64,000 nucleotides of DNA, from the NCBI RefSeq assembly GCF_009905375.1, contig NC_133657.1, forward strand, positions 49,607,831 through 49,671,830. The letters are read 5' to 3'. Numbering within the stretch: position 1 is the stretch's first letter; every line of letters begins with the position of its first letter. The position numbers and the translations under genes are program-made. This document shows positions 31,138-42,777 of this stretch, one piece after another. The notes below the pieces were generated by a model that had not been told where the DNA came from, searched no databases, and saw only the letters and a program-made list of their open reading frames with translations. The stretch comes from Apium graveolens. Its lineage: Eukaryota > Streptophyta > Magnoliopsida > Apiales > Apiaceae.

Positions 31138-34100
31138 CTAAGCATATCTGAGTTCATCAATCATCCTCCTTTTAGCATCTTTGAGTTCTGTAGTATCTTC
31201 ACCGGTTTGGAAGATAGCATATCTGAGATCATTAATTTTTGCTTTTTTCAACTCCTGATCTAGTCTTATGACATAGGCTTTGTCAGACTCTAGATTGAAT
31301 TCAAGTCCCTTAATACCAAGATATGTTCTGATCTTCGCAGTATTAGGCTTCATATCAACAATATCACCCTTGTGATCTCTGTACTTGGGACAATATGTGC
31401 TGTCAGACTTTACAGATGAAAGCCTTTTCTGTCTCTGAATTTGAGTCTTCAAATAATTTACAGCACTTTCTGTTATTCTGTCATTCATTTGAAGTAAGAA
31501 TAAAACATGTTCTAGTTCCTCAAAATACTTCAGTGGTATAGCATTTTCCCTTATATGGTAAACCCTACCATCTGTCATGAAATATAACAAGATGTATTCT
31601 TTCAAAAAGGTATGATAGACCATCTGTACAGATTCCAGCTGATTCAATCTTTCAGGAGTTGCTTCAATACCTGGTTCACTTAAGGAAGTTGGATCATTGG
31701 TTGTGTTCTGTACTCTTCTTTCATCAGCACTACCCAATCCAGATTTATCTATTACTTCCTTTCCAATAACCACTCTTGCTTCAAAACCACTTGCTGCAGT
31801 CTTCAAAGGTTGAGTCTGTTTGGCTTTAGTGAATCCTGGTAGGAGTAACTTTGAGAATTTAACATGAGCAATGTCAGAGGTTTCCTTTGACTTATCTTCT
31901 GATATCAAGTCAACTTGAGCTATGTTAGAGGTTGTTTGCTTCATTGTTATATCAGAACTAACTATATCTTTACTCTGAACAACTTGAGCCATGTCAGAGG
32001 TTGTTTTAGAAATCTTCCTTGCAGTCAGAGTAAGATCAGCATCTTCAACAGAAATTTCTTCATCCATAGGAGGCACATAAACCTTTACAAGTTCACCAAC
32101 TTTTTCTTTGCCCTTGGACCTTGGATCTATCTGCAATTGTGACTTGGCCTTGGTTGCCACAGGATTTGTCCTTTCTTTTATCAAAATGCCTTTAGTTGTA
32201 GGAAGTTTCTTTTTAACAACAGAAGCTTCAGATTTGGAGTTGACTTTTTCTAACTTAAGTCTAGCTTCTTATTCCATTCGACTCTCAAAGTCCATTCCTG
32301 GATTTTCTTTCAGAAATAACTGTCTTGAAATTTCTTCATCAAGATCCAAAAGTTCATCAGAACTTATCCTTTTATCAGTATCATAAGTTATTCTTCTCCC
32401 AGTATCAGAACTTGTTCTATGACTTGTAGTTCCAGCTTTACTTGATGAATGATCTTTACCTTGACCATGACCTCCACCCATTCCAGAGTTTTCCGGGTCA
32501 TTACCATCATCCTTTTTCTTCAGTGTCTTATCAGGTTTGCATTTGGACTTAATTACTTTCTCCCCTTTTTTGGCATCAGCAGGTTAAAGAAGAGAGACAA
32601 GCAATTCCACTGATGATTGGATTTCATTGAGTTGAGATTTCTGAGAAGCTTGATTTTTCAAAATTTCATCAATTTGAGATTGTTGCTTCTCTTGGGTTTT
32701 CTCAATGTAGGCACATCTGTCAAAGGTAGGTTTGAAAAAGTTTTTCTTTTCAAGTTTAATGGTTATTTCTTGCTTGATTAAAGCTTCTTGAATTTTATGC
32801 ACCCCGACATGAGTTGTTGAGTGTTGACCCTGAAGATGTCTAGTACTCAATGCAGTAACTCGTAGCTGTGTCTTGAAATCTTCATTTATTAGCATCTCAT
32901 CAGCTTTTGCCAAGTGCTCAGCAAGAATTTTTTCATATGGAACAAAGGTGACTGTGTTCCACTCCTTAGTCCACTCCTGTCCTCTAGGAGTTTCACTCCA
33001 AGGTACTGGTATTTCCCCTATAACAAACTTTTTGACTATCTCAGCTTTATGAACAGTTTGTTGAGGTGCATGTCCTGATGGACCAGCTGCATCAGCATCA
33101 ACATTTGTAGCAGCATCATCAGTATCATCAGCATTTGCATTATCAGAACTTACAGAGTCAACATCATCTGACAAAAGAACAATATGAGAGGTTTTGGAGG
33201 CTTCAACATCATCCCCTAAGTGCTGATCTGCTTCCAAGTTTTGATCAACAGCCATATTCTGATGCTCACCTATAGTCTGATCTTCAATGTCTAGATGCAG
33301 AGAAGGTGTTATAGACAATTCTGGAGTAACATCAGCATCAGGAATTGGTGATGTTGATGAATGGATTTGAGCTGGTGGAGCTTCTAAGTAGAGAACCTCA
33401 GGCACAATTAGGTTGTGAATATCAATCTCAACACTTGTGCCTGGGTCTGTAGTATATACTGGTTCATTTACAGAAGACACAGGTGGTGTAGATACTTTAT
33501 CTTGAGCAGTTTCCTGAGTTGGTGACAATGGAAGTGTAGATGCAGTAGCTTCAGCAAATTCTGGCTCCTTTGAGATCAGAGATTCCTGATCTCCTTCCTT
33601 AGCTGCTCCTTCCTCATCCTCTATAACTGGCTTGGCCCTGTCCCTGTGAGCTCTCTGTTTCTTGTATCTCTTTGAAGGTGGAGATACATTGGGAGTTTCA
33701 TCAGAATACATCCTTCTAAGCCTTTTGAGAAGCTTAGATCCCCCAATTCCAATATCCTTCTGAGAAGAGACCTTCTCAGCTTCTTTGACAACAGGTTCTG
33801 ACACAGGAACCTGTTCCTCACTATCTAACTCATCTCTCAGAACAATCCTCCTTCTTTTCTGTTGTGTCTGAGGTACAGTCTTTGTCCTCTTGGGCTTTGA
33901 AGATGAAGGCCTCACAGTATGTGCTGATGATGAAGGTTGAGATATCTGTGAAGGTTTGAAATATGTTCTGATAGAGGGTTGAGTTGGTTGAGGTGTATGT
34001 GTGTTATGTTCTGATGGTTGTTGTGGTGTCTGGGATGTGCTGGTGGTTTGAACATCAGGATAAACAGATCTGTAGGTGTGAGGATCAACATTTACCAGGA

Positions 34101-34881
34101 TCTGTTTTACAGAATGAGATATCTGTAAGGGTCTAACCACCTTTTTCTTAAGGTCAGCATTTACCAAGTCATTAAAAGCCCGTTTTGCAAGCTTAAAGGG
34201 TGAAATTAAATCAGTGGTAGGTTGGGGTTCATTAGCATAATAAAAGTTATATATAAGCTGACAGAATCTAGCAAAGTACACTACATTCCTATCTTCTGTC
34301 ATCATATCCCCTATAAAACCTAGCACAACACTTGCAAAATCAAAGTGAGTTTGGTGAATAATAGCATACCCGATGTGCTGACTCATAATTGGAATGACAT
34401 CAAAGTTGGAACACTTATTGGCGAATGCCTTACTGATGCAGTTGAAGAAAAAGCTCAATTCCTTCATGATATGTGCCCTTTTCAACTGTCCAAACTTGGC
34501 CAAACTCTTCTCATAACCCAAATTGGCCATGAGCTGCTGTAGAACAGGTTTCTCCGCTGTTGAAAAAATGCAGCCTTCTGGTAAGTGGAGAGCTTTACGA
34601 ACTGCTCCAGGAGTTACCACATGCTCAATATCATTCACTTCAAAAATAATGCTTGGAGTACCAGTAGCACCACCATTATCAAAATGCCCAGTCCGCCAGA
34701 ACGTCAGAACTTGTTGGCTTGAAATGACTTGAGGTTGGGTCAACGCATACCCAATCTCACTGTGTGCTAAAAGATCTTGCACAAAGTGCAAATCAGATGG
34801 AGCTTCAGCCTTGTTCAAGATTGCAGCATAGTTGTTGGGTACAAACTTGGCTCCATCTATAATCAAATCCTTAGGTGCCAT
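31138..34881 (-). pseudogene. ORF2 of the second Sirevirus-like family, two in-frame stops
   Basis: A single frame from ATG at 34881 to 31138 (about 1247 codons) broken by TAA at about 32584 and 32269; three open parts (765, 70 and 348 residues) share the frame. The N-terminus matches copia-1 ORF2 in layout: VLTFWRTGHFDN, VRKALHLPEG, CSNFDVIPIMSQHI, VVYFARFCQLIY. Residues about 325-347 hold basic clusters (KPKRTK, QKRRR), a likely nuclear signal. A long acidic Ser/Thr-rich part follows, then a coiled-coil-like end, and a C-terminal domain (DGRVYHIRENAIPLKYFEEL ... LKTQIQRQKRL) resembling the copia-1 C-terminal region. No membrane segment is seen. Its leader starts near a TATA box (35032-35041). 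Confidence 0.82.
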
Positions 34882-35031
34882 GAGAAAAATTGAGAAATTA
34901 GGTTGCCTGTAAGGTGTTTGATAAAATGTCTGTATGAAAAAGCGTCAGTAGATGAGAGAGAATAAAAGTAAAGAGGGAGAGAGATAAAATGTGAAAGTAA
35001 ATAAAAGATTTTACAATATTTTCTCTCTTTT

Positions 35032-35063
35032 ACTTATACACGGTAGAAAAAGTAACCGTTGGG
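35032..35063 (-). promoter_or_regulatory. TATA box and MSA-type element before ORF2
   Basis: On the minus strand CCCAACGGTTA (35063-35053) matches the MSA consensus YCYAACGGYYA at all 11 positions, and TGTATAAGTA (35041-35032) follows 12 bp later. The ORF2 ATG is about 150 bp downstream after a pyrimidine-rich leader. MSA elements drive G2/M transcription through MYB3R factors; activity here is inferred. Confidence 0.55.
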
Positions 35064-35603
35064 ACACCTGTCAGATATGCAGCAGTAAAAGATAATTAAT
35101 GGGCACGGGAATTCAGTAATCATTACTTATCACATGCAGTTTTCAAGGAAAAACCGTTTCACTTACCAAGTGATCCCATTAATCAAGGTAGTTCAGTTTT
35201 ATTTTAAAATTTAAACCTGTTCCCACTGAATTAATTATTTTCACTGCGAGACCAATATTCTGTAAAAATATGACCAATGAAAGAATGACCATAAAGAAAT
35301 CAAGTAAATAAATCCTGCCACGTCAGAATCAGAACTTGATTTATATCAGAGCTAAAAAAGTCATCAGAATATGGTTAGTATCAGGATTTAATATATTATC
35401 AGAAAATCAAACTACTCAGAGACAAAATCTTGCATAAATATAAAATTTCATTCATATATTGAGCAAATACATTTCATGAAATTTAAATTCCATGATGAAA
35501 AGTACAAGATTGTCCTAAGCTACAAATCCTAACATCAACAGCTTTTGTCCTAAGTCTAAGAAGACTGACAAAGCTGACGGTGAAGAGAAACAGGTAGCAG
35601 AAA

Positions 35604-35873
35604 TTATTTCTTCTTCCTACTCTCAACAAAAAGAACAGCAAGACGAATAATACGCTTCTGCTGGCGGAGAGCTTCCAGCCGTTCCTCTTCCAGTTGCTCA
35701 ACATGGCGATAATAGTCCATGTAAAAGAACAAGAGGTCTGTGAGGACCTCTTGGGAAATTGAGTCCCAAATCTCATCAGGAATGGCAGTGACATGCCATT
35801 TCTGCTGCCATTCTGTACACGTCATGGTGAGAGTGAAAGTATCATAGTTCAGAGCTAAGTCGTAATGAACCAT
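35604..35873 (-). CDS. Small ORF of the minus-strand element, unknown function
   Basis: An 89-residue frame with its own TATA box (TATATAAACC, 35962-35953) and a pyrimidine-rich leader ending CACAACC before ATGG. The protein has a Trp-rich middle (CTEWQQKWHV, PDEIWDS), a hydrophobic/aromatic segment (LTDLLFFYMDYY), then a charged helical tail (VEQLEEERLEALRQQKR) ending in basic residues. I do not recognise a family. It lies upstream of ORF2, where pol would be expected further out, so it may be an extra retrotransposon gene between pol and ORF2. An overlapping frame (35483-35794) is a shadow. Confidence 0.5.
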   Translation of the reverse strand: MVHYDLALNYDTFTLTMTCTEWQQKWHVTAIPDEIWDSISQEVLTDLLFFYMDYYRHVEQLEEERLEALRQQKRIIRLAVLFVESRKKK

Positions 35874-35952
35874 GGTTGTGATGAGAGAAAAAGAAATGAG
35901 TTTGAGAGTTTGAGAGAAAATGAGAGATGTGTTGGCTGAAATGAGGTGTTGG

Positions 35953-35962
35953 TTTATATAGT
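35953..35962 (-). promoter_or_regulatory. TATA box of the small ORF
   Basis: On the minus strand TATATAAACC lies about 80 bp before the ATG at 35873, with a CT-rich leader between. The spacing fits a plant core promoter. Confidence 0.6.
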
Positions 35963-36970
35963 CAATAGAATGCCAAGAGACGCAAAGAAAATTGAATGGT
36001 TACAGGTAGAAATAATTCTACCTCGTCTCCCTAGACTGAGGAGAATAATAACAGCCATTGGAAGTGTAAAACATGATTTAATGTGCACATGAAACAAGTA
36101 ATTATTACTGTGCATAGACGTGTACCACTAACCCAAATTATATTGACTGTTAATATCTCACCCAAACATATTCTGATTTTAAATAAGACTATTTCAGATT
36201 TTAACCACAAATAAGTCAAGTAAAGAATCAGAGTGTAATATCAGAACTTAGACTTATATCAGAACTTAACAGTCATCAGAACATGATTTCTTAACTCGAA
36301 AAATGAATGCCTATTTCTGTAATTCTTCACACAAATTCTGATTTCGTTTCTTCAGAACTTAATCATCAGAACTTCCATCATAACTTGTCCTCAGAATTTA
36401 TGTAACTGACACTTAAACGTTCATCTAAAACACCATTTATCACCACAGTAATTTTCATCATTCATATGGAGTGTATGTGTGTGTAGTAAGCTAAAAATCA
36501 GATAAAGATTAAAGTTTGATTCACTACAGTACATCTTAGAAATAAGGCATAACTAAGAACTTTGCTCAAAATCTGTCATGATTCTGAAGTCTACTTTAAA
36601 ATGAGTTCATGCATGAGTCCACCTCAACTGTTTTGTGCTCATTTTATGCATCTTTTGAAATTCCATTTTACAGTGGTTTCTCAGTGTAAGTGAGTCACGA
36701 CTGCTTATCAGAATTTATGCTATTATCAGAGTATCTCTCTAGTAATCATAGAGTGTGAAAAGTCATCAATAAAATTATTTATTTTTGCTTTTCTGATGCA
36801 TATTACTTAATACCAGCAATGCACTTGGGTCTTCCCTTCAACAGTTTTTACTCTAGATCTCAAAGGAGTACCTGATTTTTATTTCTTTTTCTTTTCCTTT
36901 TCTTTTGATAAGTGAGGCTTATCAGCATTTAGTACATTCACCATATTTACTAACATCAGAACTTAACAGA
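35963..36970. repeat. TCAGAACTT-rich non-coding region
   Basis: Exact TCAGAACTT at 36241, 36259, 36352, 36366 and 36956, with several one-base variants between. The same 9-mer or its complement occurs at 35329, in ORF2 (32357, 32405, 33143), in the LTR (30756, complement) and three times in the related solo LTR (43202, 43244, 43259). No gene is seen. Confidence 0.7.
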
Positions 36971-38719
36971 TAAGAAAATATTATTTTAGCAAGTTTATTA
37001 TTTTATTTATTATTATTTAAACGAGATTAAATTATAGTATTATTAACTGAATAAGGACCTTCGAATGGGTTGTTAGTTTAATAATATATGATGCACGTCG
37101 TTCTATATGTTTTTGCAGGTTAAATAAATTTTAATTAGGGGTGCTCATCAAACCGCAAAAATCACCAGTACCGCTTCACACCGCACCTCGAAACGTGATT
37201 TTTTATGCTCGCGGATGGTCACGGTTTGAAATTTTTATAAACCGCACGGTAAGGTGCTTTGATGTCAAAATAACTTGGTTAAAACCGCACCGCATGTACT
37301 ACAAATTTATATATTATGTATTGCATGAAATCATGTATACATGTATATAATAAATTCATTCTTAAATTAAAATAATTTTAATCATATGATTTTGATATTA
37401 TAATTATTTATTTGAATGTGAGAAAAAACTTGAAAGCACCATAATTCAAGTAAAAGTATACTTACTGTGACACGAGTTAATGTATATTTACAAATTTATG
37501 TGGAAGCCTATTATTATTAATGTCATTTTATATACGTAAGAAGCATTTTAAGTCTACGATCTTCATAAATTATTTGTACGAATCATTTTTAGTCTACTAT
37601 CTTCATAAATTATCTTTAATTTACAAAATTAAAAAAACATATATTTTATTTTATAAAATGAAATTATATTTAAACTGCACAAATCACACCGCATCACCCC
37701 ACATTATTTTGATATGATTTATGCAATCTTTTGTATTATGATATAGTTGTGATTTAAAAAATTGAATAAACTGCGATATAATTCGTGATTTAACAAAAAA
37801 TCGCACCGAAATTATCCCTAGTTCTAACATTACCGTTATTCGAATCGATCGTCTAGATAAAACCCATTAATATATCTTATATTGCTATATATACAGTTCC
37901 ATTTTAATAAATAAATATGTAACGAACTTTTTTATTTATTTTTTGAACCCTAACAACCATTTTCTTATAAAGTTAAACAAAAAAATTTCTGTAGTAAATA
38001 AATGAATTATTTATTAATTGGTACACACATTATTTCCTTTTCCCTCATATGTTAAAAGGGGGTTCCAAAGTCAAACTATTTATTTTGAAATACATGTTTA
38101 TTAAATCGTAGTATTATGGGAACAAATATACTCCTATAATGCGTATAATCTCCAATCCACATCACATTAAAGAACCACTGAAATAACTACTGTATATATT
38201 ATATAATATTCTTGTGTTTGTTATCATCAAATTAAACAAAAGTAGTGGATACTACTAGACCGCCCCCTGCTACTACATCTTGCTAATGTATCACATACAC
38301 ACATTTAGATACATAGATTAGATACAGCTAAAAATTGGTTGGATTATCGATTTCCATACATAATATAATCAGATCCAACCTCCCATGCATGTAAGAGTAA
38401 CACTACCCTTTATTTTATTAAAATTTCTCTCACGAAAAGAGAAAGAAAGAAACAATCTAGTAAGTCCAAATTACAACTGAAGTAGATATAAATAAAAAGA
38501 ATAAAGAAAGCTTGCATCTCCTCCTCCTCCTACTGCACTGCATATTGAAATTGGTAGGTTGCAGGAGGGAGAGTGGATCTGTGAAGTGCTGCGGCATATA
38601 TGGGTGTGTAAATCTATTGCATTTATATGAGATATATTTTTGTCTCTTGATGAATCCAGTTCCTACTCATGTGGGCGGGCCTAGCACTCACTCACTCATG
38701 TGGGTTGCAAGCAAGTCAC
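36971..38719. other. AT-rich intergenic stretch, possible hAT-type remnant
   Basis: 37136-37820 starts TAGGGGTGCTCATC and ends ATTATCCCTA, with ACCGCACCGC-type motifs near both ends, as in many short plant hAT-type elements. The termini match for only 5 bp and no 8-bp duplication is seen, so the call is weak. 37821-38719 is AT-rich and probably includes the 3' UTR of the thaumatin-like gene (AATAAA on the minus strand near 38408). Confidence 0.35.
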
Positions 38720-40139
38720 TCATATTAGCAGCTGAAATAACCACCGTCTCAAGGCTGCTGACACAGTCAAAACAATTATGCTGCTGCAAGTGTTTGATGA
38801 TGATGCACTGCTTACATCCATTAGACCTTGGTATACCATTTCTGGATTCCCCGAATTTTGGTCCTCCTGGTTTCGGTGAGGCTTCTGTGCGTCTGCTGAT
38901 TTCCTACTGCAATCACAACACCATATTATTATTACATGGATTCTCATTCAGTAGTTTGAATCAAATTGTTATTGGTTTCTCATCAATAATTATATTCGAC
39001 CTCTAAACACAAAAAAAATTAAATTAAAAAAGTCTCTCAAACTCATTATAAAATCCTTATTCAAGTATATTGTACATGTAGCAAATTAGCAATGCCACAG
39101 GAAAAAATGCGGCAAAATCTATGTAATTTCGACCGTTACAGAGTGTGGCGTTTATGGACGTCTTGGGATGTGCCCCCGATTTGTGTGTCAGTTAATTTTA
39201 ACGGTTACAATAAGTCATTTGACAAAACTATCCCTACACATACGTAATATTTCCGTGTTTATTGAGTTTAGTGAAATGTAAGTTTACCTGGTACTAGTCG
39301 GCGTTGGACAAAACGTGATGAGATAGTCGGCACCCGCACATGTAAAAGTACTACTCTTATCATCATACGCATAGCTATACGCTGTTGGACACGCGCTTTT
39401 AAACACTTTCGAATACGCCGACGGCGTGCACGTATCAGGCGTCCCATACGCGCCCCTGCAACAATACTCCGCATTTCCAAACGCCTCACACGCGCTTTTA
39501 CACGCCACCCCTTGATCACCACTCATCACCTTAAGCGCAGAAGGACACGCGCTGTTCAAGTCCACCATACATCCTGTGGCGGAGCAGTTAGGTCCGGAGC
39601 CACCTTGAGGGACCACCATCATCGGCAAATTATAACCGTCGACTAAGCTGACGTCGAAGAAATCAAAGCCAGCGGAGCCGTCGAGAGTGAACTCGGCTAG
39701 AGTAGCAGGAGGAGCGGCACCACTGCCGGAACATTCGAGGTTGCCGGAGCCACAGTCGCCGGTGAGGCAGGAGAATTTGGCGGAGGAATCAAGAGTGCAG
39801 TGGGTCCTACCCCAGAAACGACCGGCCCAGGAGGAGGGAGCGTTGATAGTTTTGGAATCGCCTTTGAGGAGTGTAAAACCGGTGTTTTGAAGGGGTGCAA
39901 TTCCAGCGTTTGATAAAATGCCTGGCCATACGGTGTGCTCGCATTTGTTTACCAGCGTGAATGTTGCTGATGAATACACTCCTCCTGTTCCGTATCAATT
40001 ATCAGTATTATTATTATATAATAATCATTAACCACACATACAAATACAGAAACAGGATTAATTGATTACCTGGAAGTAAAAGAAGATGTGGAATCAGTAA
40101 AAGGAACAGCAGGGACGTTGATGAGCACAGTCTGGCCAT
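38720..40139 (-). CDS. Thaumatin-like protein (PR-5 family), three exons
   Basis: Exon 1 is 40139-40070 (signal peptide MARLCSSTSLLFLLLIPHLL), exon 2 39984-39288, exon 3 38906-38720. All introns are GT-AG (85 and 381 bp) and the sum is 954 nt, 317 residues. Exon 2 holds the whole thaumatin domain with 16 cysteines and the signature CLTGDCGSGNLEC; acidic-cleft residues lie in LAEFTL and FDFFDVSLVDG. A TAA at the end of exon 2 falls in the intron donor (CAG|GTAA), so reading through gives a shorter 16-Cys form. Exon 3 adds a polar linker and a tail (SSSNTCSSIIVLTVSAAL ... LFQLLI) resembling a GPI signal, though RRW interrupts it. The product should be secreted or wall/membrane-anchored; such proteins act in defence or development. 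Exact role unknown. Confidence 0.88.
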
Positions 40140-40270
40140 TGGATATTTGTATAAAATTATACTAGTCAAAGAAAAACAAGGAAGATGATAAATCTGATTT
40201 TGTTCTTCTTCCTTCTCTTGGGGGAAATAAGAATGCGTGGGAATCTGAAAAGCAGGGGAGATGGAGGAGT

Positions 40271-40286
40271 GTATATATATATATAC
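40271..40286 (-). promoter_or_regulatory. TATA box of the thaumatin-like gene
   Basis: A GTATATATATATATAC stretch about 130 bp before the ATG (40139), followed by a pyrimidine-rich leader. The dinucleotide repeat makes the exact box uncertain. Confidence 0.5.
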
Positions 40287-40289
40287 AAT

Positions 40290-42369
40290 ACATACAGGAG
40301 GACAGATGTATAAGGCGGTGCGGTGCAGTGCAGTAAAAATATCAAAGATTTTTTTTAATATGTTGGAGGGCTTCCCTCTTCTTTAGGCCCGGTAAGGCCA
40401 TCTTTCTGTGGATCACTAACCGCTCCAAACATTAGTTTAAATTTATAACCAACTCTAACCTATGATTCAAATATTTAATTTAAATTAATTTTTATATATA
40501 ATAATATATAAATATCATCTCATAAAATATTAATTATTTTATACATATAATAATATATGCACACTCACATTCTACACTTATTTCTTAATTTATATAATTT
40601 TATCTATTTATTTCACAAGTCGAGTTTTACGAACAAAATTAATATAATTGTTTTATCTTTTTTCTTAAAAATATTATTAAAAAATATTATAATGTTACAA
40701 ATTATTTTAACAACTCACTATTTTAATTCATTTGATCGTAATTTTGGTCGATTTTATCATAAACTTCTCTAATTAAAGTGTGAGGTTAAATTTAAGGTTA
40801 AGTTTAATTAGAACTTTTTTGTTAAAGTAATCAAGGTCTAGTGATATTTATTAAATTAATATAAATTAATTATTTTATTTATTATTAAAATATGTATTAA
40901 ACTTCAACTAAATTAATTATTTTACTTGAAAATGAGTATTAAATTTTGATTAAAAAAATTATTTTTTTTATAAAAGTGGTTAGTAAATATTTATTATTTA
41001 TTATATATAAAAATTTTATCCGAGCCGAGTCGAGTTACCGAGTTCGAGCCGACTCCGAACCGAGTTTGAGCTAAACGAGCCGAATCCGAGTCGAACATAC
41101 AAAAAACTCAGCTCGACTCGTTTAATTATCTGAGCTTGTTTTTATGTTCGTGGCTCGTTTAGGAAAACGGGCCGAGCCGAGTTCACTTAAACGAGCCGAT
41201 CCCGAGTTTTGTCCACGATCCCGAGTTTAGTTCACGAACGGCTCTATTCATTTGCAACTCTAGTTGCTGTCGTAAATTATTGAATTTTTCAACAATATGC
41301 ATATTTGTGAGATTAAACACATTTAGAATATGTTGTTGATTTAAATTATTGAATTTTTCAACAATATGCAAATTTGTTAATTATACTTTATGAAAATTAC
41401 AGATTATACACCTACAACCTAATTGTATAGGTAGCCAAATGACAAACATATAATTATTCTAGTTAGAATGTATCATTAATTTGTTTACCTGTAACCTAAT
41501 TAAATATGGAGCCACCGAACAAGTTTTAATATTTAGTATTTAAATGTGCTTAGTTTACTATCTTTATAAGGAGAATCCATATCAAAAACTAACTAATGTC
41601 TCTAATCAATATCTAACTCTACTAACAAAAGTTTCGTAGTTTATCTATTATCGTAAATAAGAAAATTATATTGATGGGGTAAAAACACTACATAAAGATT
41701 TTTTTTGAAAATAATCATATCGTTAGTTTTGTATTTGTCTATTAAAATTAATTTCTAATATTTCAGAAATTTCAAAAAATATGTGGTAATCTATATATAA
41801 TTTTTTATATTATTGATTGGGGACCATCTAGCCACCTCACACGGGGTGCCAAGTTGAAGAATGCTAAATATAATATAAACGAAAAAATAAATAAAAAACC
41901 GTTATTTTTTATGAGTTGGACATGTTTGGCCACTCAAGCGTGCAATTTTATCTTAAATTTATCATTTAATTATTATTAACAATTTATATAATATTTTATA
42001 AATTAATTAAATCAAAAAAAAATAATACACATAAAAATATTAAAATTGTGCACTTAATTCATCAAAACCACATTTATTGCAGTAATTAACATAAAAAATA
42101 TCATTAATACACACTCATTTTCCGAATTAGTATATTTTTCTCACAAATGTTCAATTAATGCATCTCTAAGTGCAATATATGCCTCTTTATTTTTTATTTT
42201 TAAATTCTAATGAAATTATGTTTTCTCATTATTTTAAGTTGTATTTTAAAAATAAATTTTGTTAACTATTAATTATATTCTATTATTAATTATATAAATA
42301 AATAATCAAAAATTAATGTAAAATCTCATAAACTACAAATAATAAAACCATTTTTTTATATTAAATAAA
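40290..42369. other. AT-rich intergenic DNA with short repeat debris
   Basis: 41018-41262 is a locally GC-rich island of GAGCCGA/CTCGGCTCG motifs ending ATTCATTTGCAACTCTA, the look of a plant hAT-type terminal region. 41274-41301 and 41344-41371 are direct copies of a 28-bp sequence containing TTGAATTTTTCAA. No coding gene is seen. Confidence 0.45.
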
Positions 42370-42432
42370 GTGATCCAAATTTGGATCAGTGAATTTGGAT
42401 AACTACTGTTCACTGATCCAAATTTGGATCAC
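42370..42432. repeat. Perfect 24-bp inverted repeat with self-palindromic arms
   Basis: Arm 1 is 42370-42393 and arm 2 42409-42432, exact complements across a 15-nt loop. Each arm also contains the palindrome TGATCCAAATTTGGATCA. Further TTTGGATCAC copies follow to about 42500. This may be the end of a MITE-type element. 42433-42777 has no gene. Confidence 0.8.
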
Positions 42433-42777
42433 CATTTGGATCACTGTTGGAATGAAATTCAGAGTAATCTGCCCCAAATTTGGATTTTTGGATCACTGTT
42501 GAATTTGCCCTAAGTAATACTTGCTTTTTTTTGCCTCCCAAGTTCTTTTTTTTACTTTCCATTTCTTGAGAGGTTTCATTAGACCTTACAACGTTTCTTG
42601 CCTTGTATAAACATTTCGTGTATTTTTCTGTTTTCGTGTACCAAATTTTAAATCTGAATCTGACCCGGATTTGGATTCGTGTATCAATTTGGTGACACTA
42701 ACCCGAAACTAATGTATTCGTATTTACCTGATTTAGTACACTAAATTACACAGATTATATACGAAAAAATTAATTGT

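Larger units (their letters stand above)
30270..36970 (-). mobile_element. Truncated Sirevirus-like element, minus strand (3' half)
   Basis: Read on the minus strand: TCAGAACTT-rich spacer, a small ORF with TATA box, an ORF2 with TATA box, a purine tract and a 3' LTR. No gag or pol is seen to the right, where the thaumatin-like gene and other DNA lie, so only the 3' half is present. ORF2 is homologous in layout to copia-1 ORF2. The right limit is set by the last TCAGAACTT copy (36956) and is approximate. Confidence 0.7.

Noticed and set aside
37136..37820. Complete hAT element
   Set aside because: No transposase, only 5 bp of matching termini and no 8-bp target duplication; kept only as a weak remnant call.
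38512..39006. 164-codon plus-strand frame
   Set aside because: Antisense to exon 3 and intron 2 of the thaumatin-like gene, low complexity; the minus-strand model has proper splice sites and a full domain.
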